Positions 32,747 through 44,345 of a stretch of DNA of 64,000 nucleotides are shown piece after piece. The stretch comes from Zea mays. Its lineage: Eukaryota; Streptophyta; Magnoliopsida; Poales; Poaceae. Both the position numbers and the translations under genes were made by a program. Every line of letters starts with the position of its first letter. The first letter of the stretch is position 1. The stretch is from the NCBI RefSeq assembly GCF_902167145.1, contig NC_050097.1, positions 112,687,982 through 112,751,981 of the forward strand. The letters run 5' to 3'. The notes below the pieces were generated by a model, which had not been told where the DNA came from, made no database searches, and saw only the letters and a program-made list of their open reading frames with translations.

Positions 32747-35700
32747 TGTAACACCTCAGGTGTTACTTAGGGTTTTCACTTAAGACTACACAAGCCAAGC
32801 CCATCATCACATGTGATTGAAATAGAGCAAAGTACCTCAAACTTGGAACTCAAGGTCCTAAGCAAGTGCAACCCATCTTGGATATCATACCCCAACTTAT
32901 CATGCACATCTAAAGGGGAGAATTGCCCAAAACCGTAATGCAAACCCCTTTGGACAATGGGAACCCTTGATGTAAGTATGACCAAAAGGTCATGAAAACC
33001 TTATGATCATGGCTTGGGTCAAATATAAAATTTGTAGTACACTTAATAACCTACAAATAATAGTAAGAAAGTAACCCAAAAAGATTTCAGAAAAGCCCCA
33101 AAAGGTTCACCAAAGGTTTGAGCACAAAAGAAAAATCAGGATTTTTCTAAGTCCAAAACCAACCCTTGGCCAAAGATCACACATGTTCACCCTCATTCAA
33201 ACTTCAAAATATTTCGACCCAATTGACAAAGTGGCGCCAAATTAACCCTAGAATGCCCTGGAGAAAGTTGACACCTACCCTAAGACGTTTGACACGACTT
33301 GGCACCAATTTTGTCTCGGTTTGGACATCTCTGACATAGCCGACTTCCCACCCCCATATCTCTCTAACCCGACCACATCTACCCTTGGAACTCACATGAA
33401 CTAGGTAGCTCTAGGTGCAGGGAAGAGATCTCTCACAGGCTCTAGGGCAAGATTCGTACGTTTTGGCCGCTCAACAGAGGGAAGAACACGGGCAAAAGGA
33501 AAGAGCCACGTGTTCGACGCGCTCTGAGCTCGCCAGAGCACGCCCGCGCGCGCCCCCGCGTGCCCCACGTCACGCCAAAGCCAAGCCGGCGCCATGGCCC
33601 GCGCCCGCGCCTATAAAGCACCCAGGGACTTCTATCGTACCCCTCCGCACGCGCTCGACCTCACCGGAGCCCAAAACCACCGGCGTTTGCCCGTGCATGG
33701 CGTGTCCGCGGCCGCCCGATCCCCCTACCACTGTAGACCGGCCAACAGAGCCCTTCCCAACCCCGTCCAACCCTCGGAGAAGACTGTGCACACCTCGGTG
33801 AAGCTCCCCGAGCGAGGAATCGGAGTTTGCTTCGCCGGAGAAGCCAGTCCACGGTCGCTGGACTCCACCCGACCGCCGGTGAGCGTAGACCGGGTAATCC
33901 TCTGCTCCGTTCTTCGATTCCTTGTGCACATAGTCTCTACGACACCCCGTGAAGCTCACCATGCCACTAGATTGAACTAGATCGCCGTGGTTTGGCCGGA
34001 GCACCCGCCGCCGACGAGAGCACCCGCCTGCGCACGTGGACCGGACGATTCCGGCCACCCCCGCCGTCGAGCCGTACACCGTTGTGACTGCCAGGACCTC
34101 CCGGAGCCAACCCCGCCCCTCGCCGGACCTCTCTCGCCGCCGGTAAGCCGCGCCGCCCTGTTCTTTCTCGCGGGTACTGTTTAAACCTAGGGAGGGACCG
34201 CGGGGGAGAAGAAGAGAAGGCTAGGGGGTTTTGCGCATTGTCAGTGACTCAGAGGAATAGTAGCGCGGGGGTATAAGTGAGAGAGTTAGTTTGGAAAGAA
34301 CCCGAGGACTTCGGTGCAAAGTGGTTTTTCCAGGAAACCTTTTATTAAATCTGATTTAAATTCAAACAGAACTTGAATAATTCATATCTTCTGTTTTATT
34401 CACCCAAATCAAGTCAAACCAATTTTGTCAGGTCTTAAATAATGTAAACTACCTAAGAAAAATATGAAACCCCTAAGTGCTACAGAAAACTTTAGGGTTC
34501 TGATTTAAATATTGATTTGGCCAAAAGCTAAATAATAGGAGGAAAAATAGTTGCACTATTTAACTGAGGTTAAGAAAAATTAGAGAAGTACTTGACCACC
34601 TACTGACCTATTTAGAAATGATAAACCCCTTTGTACACCCCATTAAGGTAGAGTTTGCCATTTATTTTACATTATGCTTAAGGTTAAATAAAATAGGAAA
34701 GGTAAATTAAATAAAGAACCAGGGAGCCCCCATATTTTTGTTAGTCTACTTATTTAGTATAGTTCACTAGAAAAATCTATTATACTCTGGTTTAGTACAA
34801 AATAATTGGGATACCTTTTATTTTAAGAAAACAAGGAAGACTTAGAAAAACCCTAGAAAAATAACCTCAAGGTGAAAACACCCCAAACCTTGGGATAATT
34901 AATGTGTTGTTATTAAGAACATAGGAAAAATATGAAATCTGATGTTTGACATTTTTCAAATAGCAAGGCAGTAGAAAGTGCCTTTTTGGCATTTAACTTT
35001 AGAAAATCACAACTAAATGACCATCAATGAACTTGCTGTGATTTTTGGCACAGAAGCTTGTTATTACTTTTAGATGCCAACAAAAATGACACTTAGGACA
35101 GAACCCACTCCTAGTTAAGAGTTGTAGTGCAAAGTGACCCCCCCCTTTTGCCTAACTTTTGTTATTTTTGTCCAAGGCATAGCCTTTCTATTCTGAACCT
35201 CAAATTCCTAGAATAGGCTATAGTGACCAATAGCAACCCACTGTAATTTTTACAGAATTTTTGGAAAAAGTTAAATCACTGTTGTAGTTCAAACCTACAC
35301 TAGAAATTATAAATAGGAAATAAAGAAGGGGAAAATAAATGATGGAAATTAGTGTCATCCTAAGACCCTTTGTAAATTGTCCACTAAAATATATAAGAGA
35401 AATACCAATCCACTATGCTTATCCTTAACAAAACCTAAACCTAGAGTGATAATCATAAACCACTAAAAGCCACGTATGACCAAGAAACCCTAGTTGCTAA
35501 CTAACTTAGCTCTTCTTCCTTTAGCCTAATATTGTTAAATCATGCATAATCATGACATACATATTCATTGCATTTCAATAGACTGCAACCTCGCTGATGG
35601 AGAGTATGTCCTCGTGCCAGAGCAAGGAGCTGCTCAGGAGGTAGCCCCGGATCCAGCACCAGAGCCTGCACCAGAGGATCTGCCTGCCACTGCTTTAGAA

Positions 35701-37102
35701 GGCAAGCCCCGGTTTATGCATAACCTATTATTTATGCTATTTTACTACACTTATTGATTATAGGATTGAATGTGCACTTAAGTGTAGGAGTTGTGTGAAA
35801 CCCTAGTTGCATGATCTCAGGAATCCTGTTGAGATGAATACTAGTATGCTAGGTCGAGTAGCTGCTTTATTAATTAGGATCTCGGTAGAAGTCGAGTGAT
35901 TTTTCTAGCACTCGCGCGAGATCAGTAAATTGGTTGTATCCACTTTCTTATCATAATGATGCTGGTGTGTGGGCAACAATCCATGGGGATTGGTTGTCTA
36001 CGGGATAAAAATTTGAATAAGGATTATGGTGTGGTACCGTGAGTCAAGCGTTTGAACGTACTAAACATATGCCGAGAAATATGGTAAATCGGTAAGCCTA
36101 GTACCTGATTGAACCTGGCAGCAGATTGCCCTCCTCACGCGACCTGAGACGAGGTCTCCCATTCCGGTTATGGTGGGTACAAGTGCAGTCATTGCACGAT
36201 GGCAGTCGGGGTCAGTGAGGCATTGTACGCCAAGGCGGTGAGCCCCTCTCTGCTGACGGGGAATCGATGGGGACGGTTGATGTGTGTGGGGACGGAGTGC
36301 CTCGCCACGTTGTGTGTTTCGGTTTACCTTGCAAGGATAAAAACTCGATTCGAATCGTCTGCTTCTCGCAGCTAATGAGACTGCTTGATCCATGCTGCTA
36401 CATTGAGTAACAAGTGGAAATGTGATGAGTTGACATAAGATGTTGATTGCTAAATATGTTTGATACTATGTATGAGTAGATAGTACACATTTAGCCTTAA
36501 GAGAGTCACACTTAAACTTGACAAAGCTAAAACTTGATTTAGAAACTCAGCTAGTGCTTTTGGCAACCAAACCCCACAGCCAAACAGCTGCATGTCTAGA
36601 GGTAGAGGAGTAGACTCCTCACACCGAGTAAGTCTAGCTGAATATTAGTATACTCAGCCTTGCTTGTGGCATAATTTTACAGGTTCTTTGGAGGACATGG
36701 TTGCTGGAGTGACTTGGCCGTCTATCTTGCCACCGGGTTGGACTGTCAAGTGGGACCCCGCCTCGGCTGAGGAGGAGCATGAGGAGTGATGGGACAGGCT
36801 TCCCCATCCCTCCATTTATTTATCATTAGTTTTATTCCGCTGCACTTCGAACAATGATGACTACTTTTGCAAAAACTCCGATGATGATGTAATAAATTTA
36901 ATACTCCTTAATGTATGGTTTTATGCTTTATTGTATTTGCTCTGTGACTCACCATCGAGTGAGAGTGTGGTACTTGATCCTGTCAGTGGCCTCGTCGGAC
37001 TAGATCCGAGGGATTGACGGGTTATTCCCATTTAAGTGTGGTCTAGCCTCTAAGGCGGGACTTATGCACTTAAGTCAGAATAATTCGGGCAGTTCCGCCA
37101 CA
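32747..37102 (+). mobile_element. Solo LTR of a large-LTR gypsy-type element (4.36 kb)
   Basis: The 4356 bases begin TGTAACACC, end CCGCCACA and are flanked by CTAAC on both sides, inside the Sirevirus RT gene. Only one LTR, one TATA box (33612) and no primer site, gag or pol are present. This fits unequal recombination between two LTRs that removed the interior. The first 20 bases hold a palindrome TAACACCTCAGGTGTTA. A GC-rich zone (33530-34200) around the TATA box gives long but spurious ORFs. The block at about 36090-36300 is distantly similar to the shared block of the other large LTRs. Confidence 0.85.
33612..33618 (+). promoter_or_regulatory. TATA box of the solo LTR
   Basis: TATAAAG lies within GC-rich DNA about 865 bases from the LTR start. 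A solo LTR with an intact promoter could still start transcription, here into the 3' part of the Sirevirus. Confidence 0.5.
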
Positions 37103-37107
37103 CTAAC
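37103..37107. repeat. Target site duplication CTAAC (right, solo LTR)
   Basis: It is identical to 32742-32746. Confidence 0.9.
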
Positions 37108-38225
37108 CATGTTTATAAACTCTCTAAGGCGCTTTATGGGCTCAAGCAAGCCCCAAGAGCATGGTATGTATGCCTAAGATATTTTCTTATCGCTAATGGC
37201 TTCAAAGTCGGAAAAGCCGATCCTACTCTCTTTACTAAAACAATTGCAAATGATTTGTTTATATGCCAAATTTATGATGATGATATCATATTTGGGTCTA
37301 CTAACAAATCTACTTGTGAAGAGTTTAGTAGGATTATGATTCAAAAATTTGAGATGTCTATGATGGGGGAGTTGAAGTACTTCCTAGGATTTCAAGTAAA
37401 GCAACTCCAAGAGGGCACCTTCATCAGCCAAACCAAGTACACTCAAGATATACTTACCAAGTTTGGAATGAAGGATGTCAAGCCCATCAAGACACCCATG
37501 GGAACCAATGGGCATCTCGACCTCGACACGGGAGGTAAATCCATATATCAAAAGGTATACCAGTCGATGATAGGATCTTTACTCTATTTATGTGCATCTC
37601 GACCGGATATTATGCGTTCTGTATGCATGTGTGCAAGATTCCAAGGCAATCATAAGGAAGTTCACCTTACGACCGAAAAACGAATCTTGAGATATTTAGT
37701 TCATACACCTAAGTTTGGTCTTTGGTACCCCAAGGGATCCACTTTTGATTTAATTGGATATTCAGATGCTGATTGGGTAGGGTGTAAAATTGATAGAAAG
37801 AGCACATCAGGGACTTGTCAGTTCTTGGGAAGATCCCTGGTATCTTGTGCTTCAAAGAAAAAAACTCAGTAGCTCTTTCAACCGTCGAAGCCGAGTACAT
37901 TGCCGCAGGCCATTGTTGCGCGCAATTGCTTTGGATGAGGCAAACCCTTAGGGACTATGGTTACAAATTAACCAAAGTCCCTCTCCTATGTGATAATGAG
38001 AGTGCAATCCGCATGGCGGATAATCCCGTTGAGCACAGCCGCACTAAGCACATAGCCATTCGGTATCACTTTTTGAGGGATCACCAACAAAGGGGGGATA
38101 TCGAGATAGCCTATGTGAGCACCAAAGAACAATTAGCCGATATCTTTACCAAGCCATTAGATGAGAAAACTTTTACCAAACTTAGGCATGAGCTAAACAT
38201 TCTTGATTCTAGGAATTTTGATTGA
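37108..38225 (+). pseudogene. Sirevirus reverse transcriptase C-terminal half and RNase H
   Basis: RT resumes right after the CTAAC duplication with KALYGLKQAPRAWY and GKADPTLFTK. The catalytic box reads YDDDIIFGSTN, with the usual Val replaced by Asp. MMGELKYFLGFQV and SRPDIM follow. RNase H begins in DLIGYSDADWVGCK, and the frame breaks at an A-rich run near 37860. The rest (STVEAEYIAAGHC, LLCDNESAIRMADNP, TKHIAIRYHFLRD, EQLADIFTKPLD) reads in another frame to a stop at 38223. RT and RNase H copy and process the element RNA in intact relatives. Confidence 0.9.
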
Positions 38226-39033
38226 TGTTTTGCACACATAGCTCATTTATGTACCTTTGATCATCTCTCTTTCATATGCTATGACTAATGTGGTTTTCAA
38301 GTGTATTTCATGCTAAGTCATAGATTGAAAGGGAAATGGAGTTCTTCGGCGATGACAAGGCTTTTACTCTACTTCATCGAATTATCTCCACTTCGCCGTC
38401 ACTCCGCACCGCTCTCCAATTTGGTATAATCTTCACTCATATATTGTTTGCCAAAGGGGGAGAGAAAGTAAAAGGGCTTATATTTCACTCACAAGTATCC
38501 ATTTTTGGCGATTCATGCCAAAGGGGGAGAAAGTATTAGCCCAAAGCAAAAGGACCGCACCACCACCAATTTCAAAAAATGTAGTCTTTCAATTTGTATT
38601 AAAGAAGTTTTTCAATTGGTATCTTATTTTTGATATAATTTCAAATTCGTATGACCTCTTTCAAAATTAATATCTAAAACCCTCTTGAACACTAAGAGGA
38701 GAATTTCATTGAGGGGGAGTTTTGTTTAGTCAAAGGAAAAGTATTTGAAACAGGGGGAGAAATTTTCAAATCTTGAAAATGCTTCTCAAAATCTTATTCA
38801 TATACCTTTGACTATTTGCAAAAGACTTTGAAAAGGAATTTCCAAAACATTTGCAAAAACAAAACAAGTGGTGCAAGCGTGGTCCAAAATGTTAAAATAA
38901 ATAAAGCAATCCATGTATATCCTATGAATATATAAATTGGTTTAATTCCAAGTAATCTTTGCACTTACCTTATGCAAACTAGTTCAATTCTGCACTTATA
39001 TATTTGCTTTGGTTTGTGTTGGCATCAATCACC
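38226..39033 (+). other. Sirevirus 3' non-coding region with repeated GGGGGAG tracts
   Basis: Purine tracts (AAAGGGGGAGA-like) occur near 38454, 38520, 38712 and 38753 before the final one at the LTR. Such multiple polypurine tracts are typical of Sireviruses. No env-like ORF is visible. Confidence 0.7.
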
Positions 39034-39047
39034 AAAAAGGGGGAGAT
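39034..39047 (+). other. Polypurine tract of the Sirevirus
   Basis: AAAAAGGGGGAGAT directly abuts the 3' LTR tip TGAAAGG. Confidence 0.85.
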
Positions 39048-40271
39048 TGAAAGGGAAATAGGCTTAAACCTTTTCCTAATTGATTTTGGTGGTTGAATTG
39101 CCCAACACAAATAAATGGACTAACTAGTTTGCTCTAGATTATAAGTTCTACATGTGCCAAAGGTTCAACACAAACCAATAAAAAGTCCAAGAAAGGGTTC
39201 AAATAAAAAGAGCAAAAGACAACCGAAGGCTGCCCTGGTCTAGCGCACCGGACTGTCCGGTGTGCCACCGGACAGTGTTCGGTGCACCAGGGAGAATCAC
39301 TCTGAACTGCTCAGCTTCGGGAATTCGGGGAGCCCCTCCGCTATAATTCACCGGACTATCTGGTGTAGCACCGGACTGTCTGGTGTAGCACCGGACTGTC
39401 CGGTGTGCCAGGCGAAGCAACGGCTACTGCGCCAACGGTCGTCTACAACAGTGAACAGTGCGCGACTGCGCGCGCAGAGTCAGAGCAGGCGCTAGAAGGC
39501 GCACCGGACAGTGAACAGGATATGTTCGGTGCACCACCGGACTGTCCGGTGACCCCACATGTCAGAGCTCCAACGGTCGAACCCTAACGGTTGGGTGACG
39601 TGGCTGGCGCACCGCATAGTGTCCGGTGGCGCATCGGACTGTCCGGTGCGCCCTTCGACAACAGCTTTCCCCAACGGCCACTTTGGTGGTTGGGGCAATA
39701 AATACCCCCCAACCACCACACTTCAAGGCATCCAAGTTTTCAGCCAACACATTCAATACAAGAGCTAGTGCATTCAATACAAGACACAATTAGAGTGAAT
39801 CAAAATCTCTCCAAGTCCCAATTTCACTCAAAGCAATAGTGACTAGAAGAGAGAGTTTTGTCGTGTTCTTTTGAGCTCTTGCGCTTGGATCGCTTTTCTT
39901 CTTCCCCATTTCTTGTTCCTAAGATCTTTGTAATCAAAGCAAGAGACACCAATTGTGTGGTGGTCCTTGTGGGGACTTAGTGTCCCAATTGATTGAGAAG
40001 AGAAGCTCACTCGGTCTAGGTGACCGTTTGAGAGAGGGAAAGGGTTGAAAGAGACCCGGTCTTTGTGACCACCTCAACGGGGAGTAGGTTTGCAAGGACC
40101 GAACCTCGATAAAATAAATCACCGTGTCATCCGCTTTATTTGCTTGTGATTTATTTTTTGCCTTCTCTTTCGAACTCGACTTTATTTCTAACGCTAACCC
40201 CGGCTTGTAGTTGTGCTTAAAGTTTATAAATTTTAGATTTGTCTATTCACCCCCCCTCTAAGCGACTTTCA
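39048..40271 (+). repeat. 3' LTR of the Sirevirus (1224 bp)
   Basis: It starts TGAAAGGGAAATAGG and ends GACTTTCA. It is longer than the 5' LTR, mainly through extra palindrome units near 39255 and 39370, and it lacks a short CAACAGTGAACAGTG-side segment kept in the 5' copy. Confidence 0.9.
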
Positions 40272-40276
40272 GCCAC
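40272..40276. repeat. Target site duplication GCCAC (right, Sirevirus)
   Basis: It matches GCCAA at 26749-26753 at four of five bases. Confidence 0.7.
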
Positions 40277-40392
40277 ACAGGCTCATGTTATGGGATTGGA
40301 TCTATTTGGACCTGCAGTGTGTTCTGTAACAAGTTTAGGGGACCTAAAAATTCGTTTTGAGAGTTTGGAGATCTGGATGACACGACTAAACA
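40277..40392. mobile_element. Foldback element, outer right arm (truncated)
   Basis: This is inverted relative to the left arm near 25845-25995: it shares AAAATTCGTTTTGAGAGTTT and ATGTTATGGGATTGGATC-like strings as complements. It ends abruptly at the LTR tip at 40393. Confidence 0.75.
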
Positions 40393-42838
40393 TGTAGCAC
40401 CCAAAATCCTAATTTGGGATTTATAAAATTTATTTCCAAAAGATTTAAGTTAAAATGTCCTTTCTTTATAAAAAATTCCTAAGGAAAATAAATAGTAATA
40501 ATAAAAATTTACTAGTTCAAAACTTAGTTCCAAATCTTGAAACAAATTTAAAGTTGAAACTTGAAACAACAAAAAAAGAAATACTTTCAATTTATTCATT
40601 GTTTCCTTTATAAACTATATAATTAAAGCACTCCTTAAAAATATTTGAAATAAAGTAATTCATGACAAAACTGATATATTAACATCACCTAAATAAATAA
40701 GTAATGAATGTTGAATTCTAGAATATACAATCAAAGGAGGATGTTATTAAAATAAAATGTGTATATGAATTTTGTTTTGAAGCATGTAGTTAAATAAGTA
40801 TTAACGGAATAATTGGTTAGCGGAGCGGACGGAATTGCTCATCGTCGTGCGACCTCCACCGCGGTGCCGCGGGTCGACGTAGGCCGACGTCTCCACTTCA
40901 CCATCGCTGGTAAGTCGCCAGGATCTGGTCTGCTGTGATCTCCGCATCGTATTGCACCGATTCGTATAGGTAGTAGAGCCCTGAATCACCATTAGGCCGA
41001 CCTCCGGTGAGGTCTCCACCGTGTGAGCACTACTCCACCGGCGCAGCACCGTCGAGTTGGAAGGGATGAGCCGATCAACGTTGATCCAGTCGCTAATGGT
41101 CACGATTAGTTTGATGAGTACTGGTTCATTCATTAAATGCCCGCCATCAGATTTCGATCGATCGGCTATGGTATCGCCCTCTCCCGCGGCCGTGGATCTT
41201 TGATCCTATGGATCCTGAGCGTACCACTTCGGGTTATAATACAGACCGCTGGATGGAGATCGGACGGCACAATTGTAACCGTACCCCTTCGGTTATGGAG
41301 AATTGTAAAAGAATCCCAAGGAACTTGATAACCAACCCACCGGTCAAGCCACATTGAAAAATAATTGCATACCAGTCCAAATTCTTGCAGAAGTACCCCT
41401 ATCTTTCTTATAAATAGTTCCCTCGGTCTACAGATTTAGGAATTATATAAATAAACTCAGAAATTGAATTTTTTAATATAAAAACAATTCCAAAAAAAAC
41501 ATTAGAAAATTCATATTTTCTCCATGATAACTTCGATTTTAGTGATTCTTAAACCTACGGTTTTGTACGCACAGAATATTATTCTGCAGTTTGTTTCCAT
41601 GTTTGGTGTAATTATATCCATTATTTGCTTATTTGTATGTATTTCTATTACTAGACGTGAGGTGCCGAGGAATCTGAAGCCCAACTCGAAGAAGTACCTG
41701 GTGTTGCACCAAAAAGGCAAGTTGACTCCTTGATCACATTCTTTGAGCTAATAATATTTATGATTATGTTAATCACAATGGCATTGAATCTGAAGCCCAA
41801 CTCGGAGAAGTACCTGGTGTTGCACCAAAAAGGCAAGTTGACTCCTTGATCACATTCTTTGAGCTAATAATATTCATGATTATGTTAATCACAATGGCAT
41901 TCTTAGGTTAAATTGATGGGACCTAATAGGTTACCTAGTTTTGTTCACCCTACACCTTGCATACAAATGAATTATTGGATAGTCTTGCTATTGCTTTACC
42001 GGGTTTTGGGATTTATATTATATGTGAATCATTATCATGCCTTATTACTGTTGTTGATTGTTTATGGATTATTTGTGATACATGATAAAATCATTTTGTT
42101 AATTGGAATATGGAGCTTAATCTGAGACAGCAGTGCTATCACAAGGGTGGAATGGGACGCTCTTGGCCAATTAATTAAGAAAGCTAGGGAGAGATTACCT
42201 TACCCTAAAGGGGCAAGCGGGGAGGCGTCACTGCAGAGTATAGGGAGGTTCTTGTGTCGATCATTCTGCGATGGCTTTTTGAACGAGGGATTCATATGCT
42301 CACTTCTTCCTGAAACCATAGCGGGTTTTCTCAAACTAGTGGAACTTTGGAAATGCCTCGTACTGCTACCCTGCCTCGTTTCCTCGGTATAAGTGTATGG
42401 GATTCATGACCTCGTGGTAGATGGGTATCACGACTTGTGGGTAAAGATGTGTAACCTCTGTAGAGTGTGAAATGGTATATCAGTCGTGCTCACAGTCATG
42501 AGCGGCTCAGGACTCTCACATGAGTAATTTATGGAAATAAGTTTAACTTGCCATGCATTGCATTGTGAGATTTCTATATGATATTTCTTTATTGATCAAG
42601 TATTTAATTAGGATGGTATTAGCTTATACTTAGTAAGTACTAATAAAAAATTTTACTAATAAAACTAAAAGCAATGCTCAGCCTTAACCATTATACTTGG
42701 TAAGCCTTACACTACACATGAGCCCCAACCGTAAGTGAGCTCATACACACTTTTCCCCACACTTGCTGAGCGATGATCGTATGTGAGCTCACCCTTGCTA
42801 TAATCACACCAAGTCAAGAACAGGTACCGTCGGAGGAG
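40393..42838 (+). mobile_element. Gypsy-type LTR lacking its 3' end
   Basis: It starts TGTAGCACCC at 40393 and is inserted in the foldback arm. Its later part matches the LTR family of elements 1 and 4: GGTGGAATGGGACGC at 42145, CCTTACCC..GGGGCAAGCGGGGAGGCGTC, and GTCAAGAACAGGTACCG near 42815. Compared with those LTRs it lacks about 250-380 bases at the 3' end, where a copia-type tip begins at 42839. There is no primer site, so its internal region is deleted or displaced. Confidence 0.75.
41671..41902. repeat. Tandem duplication, 116-bp period
   Basis: The segment starting AATCTGAAGCCCAACTCG at 41671 is repeated from 41787 with only a few differences. The other LTRs of the family have one copy at the equivalent place. 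Confidence 0.92.
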
Positions 42839-43340
42839 TGTAAGTGCAATCAACCTCTTGAGGGTTTTGGTGATTAATGGACAAAGCAAATAAAAGTGTT
42901 CTAATCAGTTTTCTCCTAATGCATGTCTAGTTCGAAACATAAAAAAGATGCACATGAAAGTAAAAGCTAAACAAACAGGGAACCATGCAATGAAGAGTGA
43001 AGCATTTTCAAGTGATTCCTAGCAAAGATCCTCTATAATTTCTACATTCTACTTAGTGGTTGGAATCTCCGCTCATTTAGATTAATTCGTAAGGTAAGAA
43101 TGTCGCTCAAGGTTTCACTCAAGTGGAAGCCCAACCATGTCTTCAAGCTCCATAAGGAGCTCTATGGGCTCAAACAGGTCCCTAGATCATGGTATGAATG
43201 TCTTGAGGACTTTACTCAAAATGGCTTTGAAATAGGCAAAGCCGACTCTACTCTCTTCACTTGTAAATTTGATCATCAATTATTTGTGTGCCAGATATAT
43301 GTCGATGACATTATATTTAGCAACACTAATAAGAAGCCTC
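42839..43340 (+). mobile_element. Copia remnant (LTR-like tip plus RT fragment)
   Basis: TGTAAGTGCAATCAACCTC at 42839 looks like a copia LTR tip. About 270 bases later the sequence becomes copia RT in the same orientation, with no gag, protease or integrase between. The remnant ends at about 43340, where gypsy pol begins. A large internal deletion is implied. Confidence 0.6.
43108..43340 (+). pseudogene. Copia reverse transcriptase fragment
   Basis: Open reading from about 43108 shows NHVFKLHKELYGLKQVPRSW, then GKADSTLFTCKFDHQLFVCQ, and the intact catalytic box YVDDIIFSNTNK. These are motifs from the middle of a Sirevirus-type RT only. The upstream fingers and the downstream connection and RNase H are missing. 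After NTNK the frame enters unrelated gypsy sequence and stops at 43358. Confidence 0.85.
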
Positions 43341-43349
43341 GCACAACAC

Positions 43350-44030
43350 GGTCAGCATAGCTCTGGTGTATGAAAGACACAAAGATGGCAAACTACAATA
43401 GTACCCCATCTATTTTGTCTCCAAGGTCCTCAACAATTCTAAGTGCAACATGATAGAGCCAGAAAAATAGCCTATGCAATCCTTATGACATCACAAAAAC
43501 TGAGGCACTACTCCGAGGCGCATAACATAAGAGTCCCATAGACCGAGGAATTAGTGGGCAGTCGAACTCTCTGGCAATACCATTGCCTTCGAGCCAAGAA
43601 CATCGATCAAATCGCATGTCCTCACCGACTTCATGGTCGACAAGAAAAGGTCTTCGACCCCCAGCTACTGCAACGCAGAAACAATTTGGACCATCCACTG
43701 TGACAGTGCCTGGTGCCATGTAGTTGCAAGCACCGCAGCAATCATCATAGCACTGTCCGGGGCCAAGTATAGATGCGTTGCCTGCCTAAGCTTTGCACTC
43801 GAGCTACATAAATGCACAAACAATATAGCAGAGTACGAAGATATCATCTTAAAACTTTGGAAACTCAGAGCCATCGGCGTAAAAACCTGCATAGACAAAA
43901 CTGATTCTAAGATCATTAGTCAAATTGAGAAATACTGCACAGCTAGGGAGTCGGTCCTCATGCAATACCTATCAGTTGTGCTGAGTCTAGAAAATAGTTC
44001 AAAGAATTCGCACTCCAACACATAGACAGG
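43350..44030 (+). pseudogene. Gypsy RNase H and second RNase H fragments, Grande-like
   Basis: The first RNase H is partial: VSIALVYERHKDGKLQ, YFVSKVLNN and LRHYSEAHNI, in two frames with several stops. The second, archaeal-type domain (43633-44025) is clearer: TIHCDSAW with the first Asp, NNIAEYEDIILKLWKLRAIG with Glu, and DKTDSKIISQIEKYC with Asp. This dual arrangement places the remnant in the Tat lineage. The second domain reads openly for 130 codons. Confidence 0.78.
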
Positions 44031-44345
44031 AGCAAAAATTAATAAGCTCACATGCTAGCTAAGACAACTGCTAGAGGTGATCACTTGCCCTCAGATGTAT
44101 TCTTCCACGTGATAGGAACACCCATGGTTAGAAACCCCGAAGGCCTCAAAATCATAGAAGACCCCGAAGGAACAAGAATTGTAAGTCTAATCATGACCAA
44201 AGACTTGAGAGCACCCATAACTCTCTACCTCCAAGGCCCCTACCACCCCACGGATCAGGAAGAGGCTAAAAGGTTAAAATACAGGAGTCGTGACTTCACA
44301 ATAATAGATAAGGAGAAAAGGACTCAGCCTACCCTTACTAAAATG

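Larger units (their letters stand above)
26754..40271 (+). mobile_element. Opie-like Sirevirus (Ty1/copia), split by a solo LTR
   Basis: The LTRs are 26754-27941 and 39048-40271, with a near-perfect duplication (GCCAA/GCCAC). The order is LTR, iMet primer site, gag, protease, integrase, RT, RNase H, purine-rich 3' region and LTR; integrase before RT is the copia order. Palindromes CACCGGACTGTCCGGTG in the LTR and repeated GGGGGAG tracts near the 3' LTR are Sirevirus hallmarks. A 4.36 kb solo LTR interrupts RT. Without it the element is about 9.2 kb. Multiple stops, frameshifts and active-site changes make it inactive. Confidence 0.92.

Noticed and set aside
33570..34079. 169-codon minus-strand ORF and overlapping plus-strand ORFs
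   Set aside because: They lie in the GC-rich promoter zone of the solo LTR. Open frames on both strands without any motif indicate composition, not coding.
35542..35757. 71-codon ORF with a Pro/Glu repeat in the solo LTR
   Set aside because: It is short and low complexity with no relative in the other LTRs, so it is probably chance.
38226..39033. Possible env-like gene downstream of Sirevirus pol
   Set aside because: Only short ORFs and polypurine tracts are present; there is no membrane segment or signal peptide.
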